Source: Lantana camara
Taxonomy: Eukaryota; Streptophyta; Magnoliopsida; Lamiales; Verbenaceae
Direction: 5' to 3'
Length of the DNA: 64,000 bases
NCBI GenBank assembly: GCA_037501455.1
Contig: CM074865.1
Coordinates: forward strand, 32,966,501-33,030,500
A program made the position numbers and the translations under genes. The notes beneath the pieces are model-generated. The model did not search any database. It saw only the letters and a list, made by a program, of their open reading frames with translations, and was not told the DNA's origin. Shown one piece after another: positions 1 to 10,648 of this stretch; position 1 is the first letter of the stretch, and each line of letters starts with the position of its first letter.

Positions 1-488
1 AGGAGCAAAAGATTAGCATAATAAAGGAATAAACGAAATACAAGTTCATTCATGCATATTAGAAAGCACTTAGGTCACATAAGAGCAAGTGGGAGCATAA
101 ATCAAATATGAGCATCTAAAATCAATCATAAATTCACATAATAGAATGTACCACATATTACAACGTGTTATCTACGCATGTATATAATAAAAGTAGCAAG
201 AAGAGATCATACGAGGCAAATAATCAAAGTATAGTTCATACATGTACATAACAAAGCATATAATGCATATCTTGTCATATAATGCATATAAAAGCAACAA
301 AAGCACATAATAAATTCATAATAAATCATATAACACGTAATTCATCAAGTATATAATGTATAAGAAGTGAAAAAGGAGAAAGAAGTTCACGAAAAATGCA
401 AACGAAGCGAAAACAACACATCACACAAGTGTAAGTCGAAATTGGGGCAAAACAGGGTCTCAGCCGTGGTAAAAAATGACCTAAAAAT

Positions 489-577
489 GGTCGCGATCGC
501 TACCAAGGTCGAGGCAAGAGGAAAAAGTAGTCGCAGTCGTGACCAAAAGTGAACTGGTCGCGATCGTGGCCGCGACC
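489..577. repeat. GC-rich palindrome cluster in G-C LTR fragment
   Basis: Three near-palindromes at 489-504, 529-544 and 556-577, with arms like GGTCGCG...CGCGACC, in an otherwise AT-rich LTR. A similar cluster lies at the equivalent place of the related LTR (60869-60976). Function unknown. Confidence 0.7.
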
Positions 578-674
578 ATTGGCGGCAGCAGTTCGAAACT
601 TGAAAGAACAGGCTCAAAACCACCCAAAACTCTTCCTAATTCATGCTAACATGTAGAGTTAAGTTAGGAACACA

Positions 675-679
675 TAAGA
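675..679. repeat. Target-site duplication TAAGA, left copy
   Basis: TAAGA directly precedes the TGTAATGCCC start of the solo LTR and is repeated at 3342-3346 directly after its GCTACA end. Confidence 0.9.
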
Positions 680-3341
680 TGTAATGCCCCGGTTCCGGAT
701 GAACAGGTAAGCACGCCACGTGTGAGATTTTGAGCGTCGGAATTTATTTTAATTCTTTAATTTCATAAATTCTTACGTGACATCGTATATTTTTATAAAA
801 TTCATAAAATATTATTTATATGAAGTATGTGATTTCACAACATTGGAAATATTATTTCATGACACAGAAAATATTTATTGCATAAAATAATTATCGAGAG
901 TGAGTTAACTACGAAATTGTCCCTACTTGATTATTTCTCTAACTTTAGGGACCTAATTGCATAATATTCCAAGGATCTAATTGATCATATTTCAAAATCA
1001 TATATCATCAATTGCATAACTTGAGTTCTTGGAGGATTAATTGGCAAATTGAAAATTTCACTCATTTCAAAATTTGATGAATCACGTAACATAAATCTTC
1101 AAGCTTCCTTGCTTCCATTTGATCCAAAATTCACCAACATCTTCATCCTCTCACTCTCGATATCAAAAGGAAAAGGGAAAGAAGAGATTTTCATCCTTTA
1201 CACCAAGAATTTCCAAGAAATATTCCAAGAATTGAAGCTTGATCATCATCTTCATCCATTTTCTTCATTCCTTTCATTTCAAAGTTGGTAATTGCATGAA
1301 TTCATGATTCTTGATCATATTTGAGATGGCTAGGGTTTGAGAATTGTATGCTAGATGGATTAATTGTAGATGGAAGCATGATTCTGTGATCATATCTTGA
1401 ATTATAGCCTAATTGGAGCATGAATTCATGAATATTTAGCTTGAGTAATCAAGTTTGAGCATGAACTTGGAGGTTTGAATTCTTGATGATATTTTATGTT
1501 TCAGGTGTTAAAGTGGTGTATTATCATCTTAGGAACATATATGCATGAGTAGTACCAAAAATAATAACATTTGGGGATCAAAATTGAAACTTGGTGGCTT
1601 GGTTGTTGCTTCCCGTAGCTATGCTCTGTTCTTCTCTGTTTTTCTTCAGTTGCAAAAATTGGGAACCACCGTTCCCAGTCTCAAGGCATTGTGGGAACGG
1701 GTGTTCCCACTCTTGTAAAGAAAACTAGGCGGCCGAGCCTGGGAACGACCGTTCCCATTTTGGCCTTGATGCCGGAAGGGCCGTTCCCAAACAAAGCGCG
1801 CTTTTCAAATGAAAAACGCTGGCACGTTTTGAAGGGCCACGGGAACGGCCCTTCCCATGTACAAAGGAAACCCGGAACGGCCGTTCCCAAGGGTCTGACA
1901 GAACAAAAGTTTCTGCACAAAATTACATTTTTAGCCCCATGATCCGATGATTTCTTTGACCCCGAATTGCTATTATATGATCTAATATGTGCCGAAACAA
2001 GATGTTTTCGTGCCACATTGTGAATTTCTTGTCATCTCGTTGCATTTTTACCGTTCGTCATATTTGGTCCATTTTGAGTCATGTCTCACGTATACACGTC
2101 GTGTTTGCACAGGTCACGAGGTCGTGGACGAGGAGCAGGCTCCGTAGAGCATATCCTTGTTGTGTTTTGTAAGAAAAGGTGAAGTTTTGTTTTAGGTACA
2201 TAGAACCCTACAACCTTTATGTGCTATTTTCGGCCAAAACGTATTATAATTATAAACGTTTTCCCAAAATACAAATATTTCAAGCAAGCAAGCCATTATT
2301 GTCATGATTTCAAGCAAGTTTGGCGAGTACATGATTGCATGTGGGCCCGAGGGTAATTCTTGAGCCAACCGGGAAAGCAAGGGCTGACGGGTAACTCTTG
2401 AATTATCCTCACATTGTTGGGATCACCCCCGAAGCCACTAGGAGATTAGTGGTGGAAGGAGTTCCGTGTTTAGGGAGTCATGTTCCCTATACACACCATG
2501 TCGTGGATAGTTGGGCCTTGCAAACGCACTATCACCTGGAGGAAGAAGGAGACTGGGGATTAATCTGGCATGTCGGGTTATCCTCAGGTTATTGCATGTT
2601 TTGAGCATGAATATGTTTATTTGAGCACTAAAGGAAATGTATGATCACGTATTGAGTAAATCATGCAAGCACGTATTGTCACGTTTGGTGTAAAGGTTGG
2701 AGAATCGCCCTTACTCGCCGGGCCCACATGTTCATGAAATGATCAAGTTAACGTGTTAAAATGATTAGTTGTAATCTCGGGCAAAGAACAAGTTTCCTGA
2801 ACTATAGATATCTACTTTATTTTCGAGTCTTCACCCGAGGCTACAACTTGCATGTGACGTGTGTTATATATATTTATTGCCCGTCACTCAGTCTTCGGTA
2901 GACTGATACTTCACTTTTCAGGTACTTGTGAGCGTGGTCGTGCTAGGCGGGAGTCCGGTCAGGTCTTGCATTTCTCGGGTCTAGCATCGTGTCTCTCATG
3001 TATAGAACTTTTGATAGCCTCATGTTATGATCGTGGTTATCACATTTTGGAATACTCGAGCATGTATATAAAACAAAAAGATGATAATGTATTGATAGTT
3101 AACGTTGGTATCTATTATGTATCTATTTGGTAAATATGGTACCTATACGTATTTATTGCATTGCTTCCGCTTTTAAATTCATGTTTTGATTTAATTGTGT
3201 TGGGGAGTGTCCCGCCTCGCTCGGTTATTTTAATTGTCACCTGTTCGCTATAGTTTTGGTTTATGTACGGACTTTCCATTTCGTATGTGGATCGAGGCTA
3301 TAGTGCGGGGGATGAAGTGCCTTGGGGGTTAGGGCGCTACA
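680..3341 (+). mobile_element. Solo LTR of a Ty3/gypsy element (family G-D)
   Basis: This 2662-bp unit begins TGTAATGCCCCGG and ends GGGCGCTACA. It is bounded by a perfect 5-bp duplication (TAAGA) and has no primer site, internal region or second LTR, so it is a solo LTR left by LTR-LTR recombination. Its end (2580-3341) resembles the ends of the other gypsy LTRs here, with phrases such as TGCGGGGGATG before the terminus. It lies in the opposite orientation to the G-C LTR it interrupts. It contains a six-member array of GGGAACGGCCGTTCCC-like palindromes at 1661-1889. Small reading frames inside it show no domain. Confidence 0.9.
1661..1889. repeat. Array of six GGGAACGGCCGTTCCC-type palindromes
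   Basis: Near-palindromic copies lie at 1661-1677, 1691-1710, 1740-1757, 1774-1789, 1841-1857 and 1873-1889, spaced 15-50 bp apart. The most symmetrical form is GGGAACGGCCGTTCCC. The array starts about 980 bp into the LTR, the same relative place as palindrome clusters of different sequence in the other gypsy LTRs of the window. Confidence 0.85.
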
Positions 3342-3346
3342 TAAGA
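3342..3346. repeat. Target-site duplication TAAGA, right copy
   Basis: Matches 675-679 and borders the 3' end of the solo LTR. Confidence 0.9.
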
Positions 3347-3519
3347 CATGCATAAAACCTTCAAAATTCAAGGCAAAGAAACATGTATTCATCAAATAAG
3401 AGCATGAAAGAAGGATCAAATTTATATTCATGAAAATATCTCTAAGTTCTTGAAATGAAACCTCAAATTCTTAAACCATCATGTAATCTAAGTTTATAGA
3501 AGTGATAATAGATGTCTTA
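3347..3519 (-). mobile_element. Ty3/gypsy LTR fragment (family G-C), right part
   Basis: Continuation of the LTR at 1-679 beyond the solo LTR. It aligns loosely with 61090-61260 of the related LTR. It stops at 3519 where the G-A gypsy LTR terminus begins. The last five bases (TCTTA) would be the target duplication of G-A, but the partner copy is not found at the other end (11944). Confidence 0.6.
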
Positions 3520-3885
3520 TGTAACACCCCCCGGAGCGAAGGGTGCCACATCCCCCGCACTAAGGTCTAACACGAGTAACGAAATAGGGCGTTCGCACCC
3601 GCATCAAACCATAGCGAACGGGAGACACACCAAACACACACCCTCGCTAGGCGGCTTAGACCCTCAAGAACTGCGCAAATTAAAAATCAGAGTAGCGGAA
3701 GCAATTCATATCCAACATAATTCCCAAGATCACATATATACATAATCAAAAGGGGGAGGGTCAAGTACACAAGCTACATGCTAGATCATAAACAAAATAT
3801 ACAATGCCATCACGGCCAAAATAGCATAAGTGATCAGCATACATAATTCGGAAATACAAAAGAAAAGGAAAGGAAATCCACTACG
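3520..3885 (-). mobile_element. 3' LTR remnant (terminal end) of gypsy G-A
   Basis: Nearly identical to 7389-7757, the last 370 bp (minus-strand reading) of the complete G-A LTR. It ends on the minus strand in GGTGTTACA. Its inner boundary at about 3886 is an abrupt switch from LTR to integrase coding sequence, so most of this 3' LTR, the rest of integrase and the chromodomain have been deleted. Confidence 0.85.
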
Positions 3886-4482
3886 ATGCTTCGTGCCCCA
3901 TGTAATCTAACAATCTCCTTCCGATATAACCGGGCCAACTTAGGAACCTTATCGGATATCTTTACCTTAAGAAAATGCGACAACTTCGTCAACCGATTAA
4001 TAATTACCCAAATTCCATCGGAACCTCCTTTGGTCCTTGGCAAGCCGGACACAAAGTCCATTGTCACTTGCTCGCACTTCCACTCGGGTATTAGAAGTGG
4101 TTGGAGAGTTCCTCCCGGCTTCTGGTGTTCTGCTTTCACCACTTGGCATGTTTGACATCTTCTAACACAGTTAGCAACGTCTCTCTTCATTCCGTTCCAC
4201 CAATACAAAGTCCTTAAATCCTTTTACATTTTGGTGGTACCGGGATGTACTGCATATGCTTACTCGTGGGCTTCATTAAGTACCAACTCCTTAAGTTCAT
4301 CTGGAATACAAACCCGAGCCCTGAACCGAAACAACCCCGAATCATCAAATCCAAACTTGGTTTCAGGATCAATCCTTGACTTAGCTACCAATTTCTGAAT
4401 CTCAGGATCCACAGATTGAGCTTCTATCAATCTCTGCTTCAAACCGGTTGAACTGAAATATTAGCCAAACGAGCCTCTGAAA
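3886..4482 (-). pseudogene. Gypsy G-A integrase (N-terminal part), broken
   Basis: Minus-strand remnant of Ty3/gypsy integrase. Translation shows the zinc-binding cysteines of the HHCC domain (CVRRCQTC, about 4160), then the start of the catalytic core including the first aspartate (TMDFVSGLPRT) and GIWVIINRLTK. Several stops interrupt it (for example near 4260). The reading frame runs into LTR DNA at 3886, just before the second catalytic aspartate. The segment 4260-4442 encodes the RNase H-integrase linker. The end of RNase H upstream is missing. Confidence 0.85.
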
Positions 4483-5919
4483 CTAGAACCACTGATAATG
4501 TCGCCATTTCATCAAAGCAAACACCACCGCTGCGAGTTCCAAGTCATGAGTGGGATAATTTTTCTCATGATCCTTTAACTTCCTTGAGGCATAGGCTACA
4601 ACCTTACTAATCTGCATTAACACACAACCGAGACCTTCCTTCGATGCATCGGTGTAAACTGAGTAGCCTTCTGAACCCTCGGGTAGGGTTAAAACTGGTG
4701 CGGTAGTCAATCTCTCCTTAAGAGTTTGGAAACTCTTCTCACACGCCTCATCCCACTCGAATTTAACCTCTTTCTTAGTTAACCGGGTCAACGGGGAGGC
4801 AATCTTCAAGAAATCTTTCACAAAGCGCCTATAATACCCTGCTAACCCGAGAAAACTTCTAACTTCCGAGGCATTCTTAGGTTGCTTCCAAAGCATAACC
4901 ATCTCAATCTTCGTCGGATCCACTTCTATACCATTCCCAGAAATAAAGTGACCCAAAAAGGAAACTCGATCCAACCAGAACTCGCACTTACTGAACTTGG
5001 CGAACAACTTGTGCTCCCGAAGTGTAGACAAGACAATGCTCAAATGTCGTGCGTGCTCTTCCTCGGACCTCGAATACACCAGAATATCATCTATAAAGAT
5101 GACCACGAATTTATCGAGGTAAGGCCGGAATATTCGGTGCATCATATCCATAAACGTGGCTGGGGCATTGGTATGACCAAAAGGCATGACCATAAACTCG
5201 AAATGCCCATATCTCGTGTTGAAACCCGTCTTCGGTATATCTTCCTCCCGGATACGCAATTGGTAATACCCTTGCCTTAAATCCAACTTAGAATAAACAC
5301 TCGAACCTTGCAGGAGATCGAACAACTCTTCAATGTGAGGAAGTGGGTATTTGTTCTTACCCATTAACCGGTTTAGCTTACGGTAGTCGATGCACATTCG
5401 CAAAGTTTCGTCTTTCTTCTTTACAAACAGGACCGGAGCACCCCACGGAGAAGTGCTCGGGCGAATGTAACCACATTCTAAGAGCTCGTCCAATTGCGTC
5501 TTCAACTCCTTCAACTCGGCTGGAGCCATCCTATAGGGAGATTTCGCATACGGTTCTACACCAGGATAGAGATCTATCACAAACTCGACGTCCCGATCCG
5601 GAGGTAAAGATCCCAAACTCTCTGGAAACACATCGGGGAATTTCTTCACGATCTCCGTCTCCTCGAGCTTGGCCTGATCCTTTGGCTTATTCAAAAGGTA
5701 GGCCACGTAGCCCGTCGCACCGTCCCAGAACAATCTACTTGCTTCCATAAAGGAAATAAACGGGCAGGTCTTCAACCTCTGACCCGCAAAGATAGTAGAA
5801 CCCAAAGTCACCTTCTTAGCAAAACAATCCATCATTGCTCGGTAACGATACAACCAGTCCATACCCAGAATCACCCCATACTTCTTGATAGGCATCTTGA
5901 TCAAATCTGCCTGATACTC
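4483..5919 (-). pseudogene. Gypsy G-A reverse transcriptase-RNase H, broken pol
   Basis: The longest minus-strand frame (473 residues from the methionine at 5904) is Ty3/gypsy RT plus the start of RNase H. It begins in the protease-RT linker. RT shows [10 protein letters not shown] (catalytic Asp near residue 208) and FIDDILVYS (the xxDD box, residues 270-273). RNase H begins with YTDAS (Asp near 419) and [11 protein letters not shown] (Glu near 456). RNase H is cut after residue 470 by a deletion that removed the rest of the domain, and the frame stops at 4483. An in-frame TAA separates this segment from the protease frame upstream. RT could fold, but the element cannot make a full polyprotein. 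Confidence 0.9.
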
Positions 5920-6591
5920 TTAATCTTCCACAACCACCGGACAACCACGGTAAACACAGTTCGTAGACAAAGTACCACCAAGGGGAGAAGTAACAACAAA
6001 AGAATCATCTAGGCAAGCAACAGGCAATGGAAGAGTAGAAATAAGCCGGGAAGCAATAAATGAATTCGTTGCTCCCGGGTTAAACAATGCATGCAATGGA
6101 ATTCCATGAATGTGGATAGTACCTTCAACAACGGCATTGGCATCCACTTCCACATTCTCTTCCTCGCCCTCCAAAGCATAAACTCTCGCTTGGATCGGTG
6201 CTCTCCGAGGCATCACATTCAATGGTTGAGGAGCTCGAGGTTGAGGTGCTCTCACTTGAGGACAAGTGCTAATCAAATGACCGGGCTCTCCACATTTAAA
6301 GCATCTCCTCAATTTCTTCCGGCATGTCTCCTCGGTGTGATTGAGACCCTTGCAATAACCACATTGAATCGGAGCAGGTAGAGCTGGTGCCGCAGGTACC
6401 GAAGGTCGGGCTTTCTTGACTGAGGTGTTAGAACCTTGGGGTTTGAAAACCGGAGGCCCACTTTGTGATGCAGGCCTCTTCCCCAAATTAGAGCTCGAAC
6501 CTCGTGTTGTTAGCTTCCACTTTAATCGCCTTCCTCGTAGCCTTCTCCCAAGTATCCACAGTAGCCGCCTTAAGAGCATTCTGGATCTCAT
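5920..6591 (-). pseudogene. Gypsy G-A nucleocapsid zinc knuckles and protease
   Basis: A 223-residue minus-strand frame. Two CX2CX4HX4C zinc knuckles lie at residues 77-90 and 97-110 (the second CFKCGEPGHLISTC), typical of chromovirus nucleocapsid. A retropepsin-like protease core follows: [11 protein letters not shown] around residue 171, where the family's catalytic D-(S/T/P)-G is read as N-P-G. The first 30 residues are out of frame with the capsid and are not genuine; a frameshift near 6490-6600 joins the two. The frame ends in a TAA immediately before the RT linker. Confidence 0.85.
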
Positions 6592-7180
6592 ATCTCAAAC
6601 CATGAATACGGGTATCATCGTTGGCGATGTGTGGGGCATACGGTGCAAGTCTCTCAAATTCCAATATATACTCTTCAACCGATCGGTTCCCTTGTCTCAA
6701 TTCCGTGAATTGCTGAAGTCTTCTCTCACGAGCACTAGGTGGTACGTACTTGTGACGAAACTCTCTTACAAAGCTTTCCCAATTAAACTCCTCTCTAGTC
6801 CTTTCCAATCGAGCTCTCATAGCCTTGAACCAATTAGACGCGGGACCTTGAACAAACCAAGCCGTACAAACAGCTTTCTCATGCGAAGGAGCGGGGCAAA
6901 TTTCCCAAATTCCCGCAATCTCTGACAACCACTCTTCTGCTTGTATGTCATCTCCTCCATACCACTTAGGTGGATTGTTATTTCTGAACTCCTTGAAGGC
7001 CGGAGTTACTTATTCACCTTGTCCGTCCCATTGAGGATTATCTCTCTGATTCTGCTGAAGTTAATTCAGAAGGGCCAGCACTATACTCTCAGCATTCATT
7101 GGTGGAGACGGAGGTGCTTGTGGAGGGGGTTGATTAAGATCAGGGGTCTGCTCCGTATCTACTCTCCTTCTTGGAGGCAT
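6488..7180 (-). pseudogene. Gypsy G-A gag (capsid), broken
   Basis: The probable start codon is at 7180 on the minus strand, opening MPPRRRVDTEQ, a short basic and proline-rich N-terminus like that of the other gypsy gag at 34874. In-frame stops occur near 7061 and 7010. The open part (6488-6928) carries the retrotransposon gag domain, with WFKAMRARL, FVREFRHKYVP and FTELRQGNRSVEEY features. It then loses frame before the zinc knuckles. The start lies about 190 bp after the primer-binding site, which supports it. Confidence 0.8.
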
Positions 7181-7368
7181 CCTGAAAATACACAAATCAA
7201 GAAATATCGATGCATGGGGTTTAGTTCATGATCATGAAATCAATTATCATGAATTAAAGCAATTAAGTCACATAGAGATGTAGATGAATGCAAATAATCA
7301 CATACTCTTATACCGAACGACCTAGACAGACTGAACATGACTCCAGAGCTCCGGTTTTGCAACCGAGA

Positions 7369-7380
7369 GCTCTGATACCA
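7369..7380 (-). other. Primer-binding site, tRNA-iMet type (G-A)
   Basis: On the minus strand this reads TGGTATCAGAGC, complementary to the 3' end of plant initiator tRNA-Met. It lies 8 bp after the LTR end at 7389. It proves that the LTR at 7389-10425 acts as 5' LTR for the gag-pol to its left. Confidence 0.9.
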
Positions 7381-7388
7381 TGCAAGGA

Positions 7389-10300
7389 TGTAATACCCCC
7401 GGAGCGAAGGGTGCCACATCCCCCGCACTAAGGTCTAATACGAGTAACGAAATAGGGCGTTCGCACCCGCATCAAACCATAGCGAACGGGAGACACACCT
7501 AACACACACCCTCGCTAGACGGCCTAGACCCTCAAGAACTGCGTAAATTAAAAATCAGAGTAGCGGAAGCAATTCATATCCAACATAATTCCCAAGATCA
7601 CATACATACATAATCAAAAGGGGGAGGGTTAAGTACACAAGCTACATGCTAGATCATAAACAAAATATACAATGTCGTCACGACCAAAATAGCATAAGTG
7701 ATCAGTATACATAATTCGGAAATACAAAAGCAAAGGAAAGGAAATCCACTACGATGCACGCGGACTCAAACTATACCATAAGTAACCTAAAAGACACTTG
7801 CCGCCTAGCTTGACTCGGAAGAACCTGCAAACTCAAAAGAAAGGGAAAAGGGGAAAACAACAACGAGGGTTAGTCCTAGTGACTAGTGAGGGGGCTAACT
7901 CACGCACTCGATATATATATATATAGCAAATCATTTAATCAAAACGGAAGGATCCTTCAATCGAGAGTGGTTTTTGCAAGCCAAAGTAGTTCCCGTGATA
8001 CAGATATACATAGGTTTAAGTAAAGAAAGAAAGGCCAAAGCCAAATCTCAATTTTAGATATTGGAAGTCCACTCTCGTTTCCTAGATCACACACAAAATA
8101 AACCAACTCGGCGAGTACCAGTCACACTCCAAACTTCCATATACGAAGAACAAAGCAAAACCAAAACAAATCAGAATGCATCCCCAACACCGGTTGATAG
8201 AAGGGTTGATCGGCCCTAACTATCCACAAACACAGACGAGACAAGGTTTAATTACTACCTTGAAACCTTCGACGGTTGCCTCCGTCGGCTCAAGAGAAAC
8301 ACCCTTCCTCAACGTCCCAAGGTTGGGTGAGACTCTCAAATGGAGGTGTTGATGGAAGAGCTCGGCGACCCCTCGGTCGTCCCGAGATTACCATGCCACA
8401 CTCCGGGGCACAAACAGATCACGAAAGTCACACAGACATATCTCAAAGCTTATCTTTCAAAGCCGTATCTCGCTTACACACACACACTTGCACAAAGCTA
8501 AACTTTTCAAACAAAGGCAAAATAGCTATATACTTATACAAAGCGTTTTCAAACTCTTATAACAAATGGGACAATCCCGCAACATGTGTATCATACACTT
8601 ATTTGCCATATATTATACGTATTCACATGCGAGGCTTCAAATCAAATAGGGTTATAGGTCGAGTAGCTAAAAGAACAAAAACCTCACCTTGTCAATGTGC
8701 GTAGTGGAGACAAAAGTGTAACCCGGACACCTACGGAGCAAGCTCGTCCTCAACAGGAAGATCCTCTGAACAAGACAAGCAATAAGGAACACTCTTAGAC
8801 TCAATATGAACCACATTGAAACTCGGTACATGCATATGTATGCTTATGACGCGAATGATATGAAATGAATTCACATTTAGGTCATTTACGAGCATACAAA
8901 GCACATAAGAACATATATCTTAAACGAGGAAGTAAATCAATTCACAAATTCATAACATAAGGCTTAACACATCATATAACAAGTTAATCATGCATACACA
9001 CCAAAAACGAGGCAAAAAGGATCAACAAGAAGCAACGAAAAGGCGAAAGAAATCTCCCCGGACGCCACCCTGTTGGACACGGCCGTGTCAGAAATGTAAA
9101 GGGGACGGACACGGCCGTGTCAGGCGAATTAATTCGAAAAAAAAAACATTTTCGAGAGCTCAACACGGTCGTGTCCATTTTCCTTTGTAGCATGACTCGG
9201 CCGTGTCTTGCATTCGGCGCAGAAAAAAGATAACGCAGCAGCAACGGTTTTTCAAGCACAAAATAGGGGATTTTGGGTATTGGCTCTTAGGAGACTCTTA
9301 GGCCATTCAAAGTACACTCAACATGCATCAAAATAACACCAATTCATCATAGATTCATGCCCAATAAGTAGCAATAATTTCAGCCACAAAAATACAAGCA
9401 AACAAAGCAAGAAAAGGGGAAGAATGCAACAAGCTATAACTCCAAATTCTCAAAAGCTCATTAATGGAAAATCACTTATACTCCAACTACCATGTAAGGA
9501 AATGCAATAAATACCAAGAATCAAGTCATAGAAGCATTATATCATCACCCAATCTCAAAGGAATCAAGAAAAGAGCAAGAATCACCAAATTCTCCCAACA
9601 TCAACTATTCACATGCTTGGCATAACTCAAGAATCAACCATGGAAATTAGATCAAGATCACATAAAAGAGAGAAGAGAGAGTGTAAATTACAATCACAAA
9701 CTTACCTTTCAAATTTGACTAGCTTAGGTGTTGATTTGAGCTCAAAATCAAAGGAATGGCCAAAGGGGTTTTCCTTCTCTTCTTTTCCCTTGCTTGCTGA
9801 CCGTTTCTTGTGGGAAGAGAGGAAATGGATCGGTATTAAGGGGTTAAGGGGCTGAGGGAGTGAGTTAACTCAAGGTACAAGTCATGGTTAAGGCTTAGTT
9901 AAGTTTAAATGGGGTCCACAAAGTTATGCTAGGTCAAAAGGTAGCTTTCAAGCGTAAGGAGCTTGTTTTGGTTGAAATTCGAAGGTCTTAATGAACCTAG
10001 AAAAATGTGAGGCTTGTCCCATTGAACCCGAATCATCGAAATGAGTTCAACGGAGGTGACGGAATTCGAATCTGAATTCCCGAACTCAAGATACGTATCC
10101 CGGAACCCAAGGTGCGCTAATTGCTCTTTAGCCTCCTTTAGGTCTCGTCTCCAAAACGAACCCAAAAAGGCAGTCAAAACAAATACCAAAACATATAACG
10201 AGCATATAATTGAGTCCATAAAACATATAATTAGCACATATCACCAATTCACGAAAATCAGAATTAAATACGAATCTAAAACGAATAAAATACCAAACAA

Positions 10301-10425
10301 GAAAGTTAAACGTTTAAACAATTAAATCCACGTTAGCAATTAAATATCACATAATCTCTTAAAAGAAATAATTAAATAGCGCACATAATAGGTTACCTGA
10401 AAGTCTGATCAGTCGGGATGTTACA
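7389..10425 (-). mobile_element. Complete LTR of gypsy G-A (shared central LTR)
   Basis: This 3037-bp LTR starts on the minus strand with TGTAACATCCCG at 10425 and ends GGTATTACA at 7389. Downstream (lower coordinates) lie a primer site and gag; upstream (10426-11563) lie a polypurine tract, chromodomain and integrase. It therefore serves as 5' LTR of one internal region and 3' LTR of another. It carries a four-member palindrome cluster (9075-9207) and a short TA repeat near 7910. Reading frames in it, such as 8276-8704 and 8984-9259, cross non-coding LTR sequence and show no domain. Confidence 0.85.
9075..9207. repeat. Cluster of four GACACGGCCGTGTC palindromes
   Basis: Copies at 9075-9090, 9107-9124, 9162-9176 and 9194-9207. 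The perfect form is GACACGGCCGTGTC. The cluster lies about 1.2-1.35 kb from the LTR start, the position at which the other gypsy LTRs carry palindromes of different sequence. Confidence 0.85.
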
Positions 10426-10440
10426 AACCTCCCTCCTTCA
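10426..10440 (-). other. Polypurine tract of gypsy G-A
   Basis: The minus strand reads TGAAGGAGGGAGGTT immediately before the LTR start TGTAACATCC at 10425, the expected plus-strand primer of reverse transcription. Confidence 0.8.
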
Positions 10441-10450
10441 AAAGGACCTG

Positions 10451-10648
10451 TCCTCAGGTCCGAGGCGAGGTCTTGAAAAGTTCCGGATACAACTGTTTCA
10501 TCTTATCCTCGGTCTCCCAAGTGGCTTCCTCGGATTCTTGATCACGCCACAAGACCTTCACAAGAGGGATTTGTCTATTTCTCAACTCTTGCATCTTCCG
10601 ATCCAACACCTGAACTGGATACTTCTTAAAAGTTAAATCCGGCTCCAA
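10451..10648 (-). pseudogene. Gypsy G-A chromodomain tail of integrase
   Basis: This 64-residue minus-strand frame ends the pol gene. It shows the plant chromovirus C-terminal chromodomain pattern: RNRQIPLVKVLWR followed by EEATWETEDKMKQLYPELF. The integrase frame upstream ends at 10633 in a different frame, so one frameshift separates them. Chromodomains of this class are thought to guide integration to modified chromatin. It lies directly before the polypurine tract. Confidence 0.85.

Larger units (their letters stand above)
1..679 (-). mobile_element. Ty3/gypsy LTR fragment (family G-C), left part
   Basis: AT-rich non-coding DNA that aligns collinearly with 60420-61060, inside the minus-strand gypsy LTR at 58404-62053; for example 361-400 is almost the same as 60780-60820. 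It is therefore part of a minus-strand LTR of that family whose end lies beyond the left window edge. It continues at 3342-3519 after the solo LTR that interrupts it. GC-rich palindromes lie at 489-504, 529-544 and 556-577. No real coding sequence is present; the short reading frames on both strands here are chance frames in LTR DNA. Confidence 0.75.

Noticed and set aside
4882..5750. Plus-strand frames of 132 and 135 residues
   Set aside because: Antisense shadows of the minus-strand gypsy RT.
8276..8704. 142-residue plus-strand frame
   Set aside because: Lies inside the G-A LTR with no domain. The equivalent region at 49768-50229 does not keep the frame.
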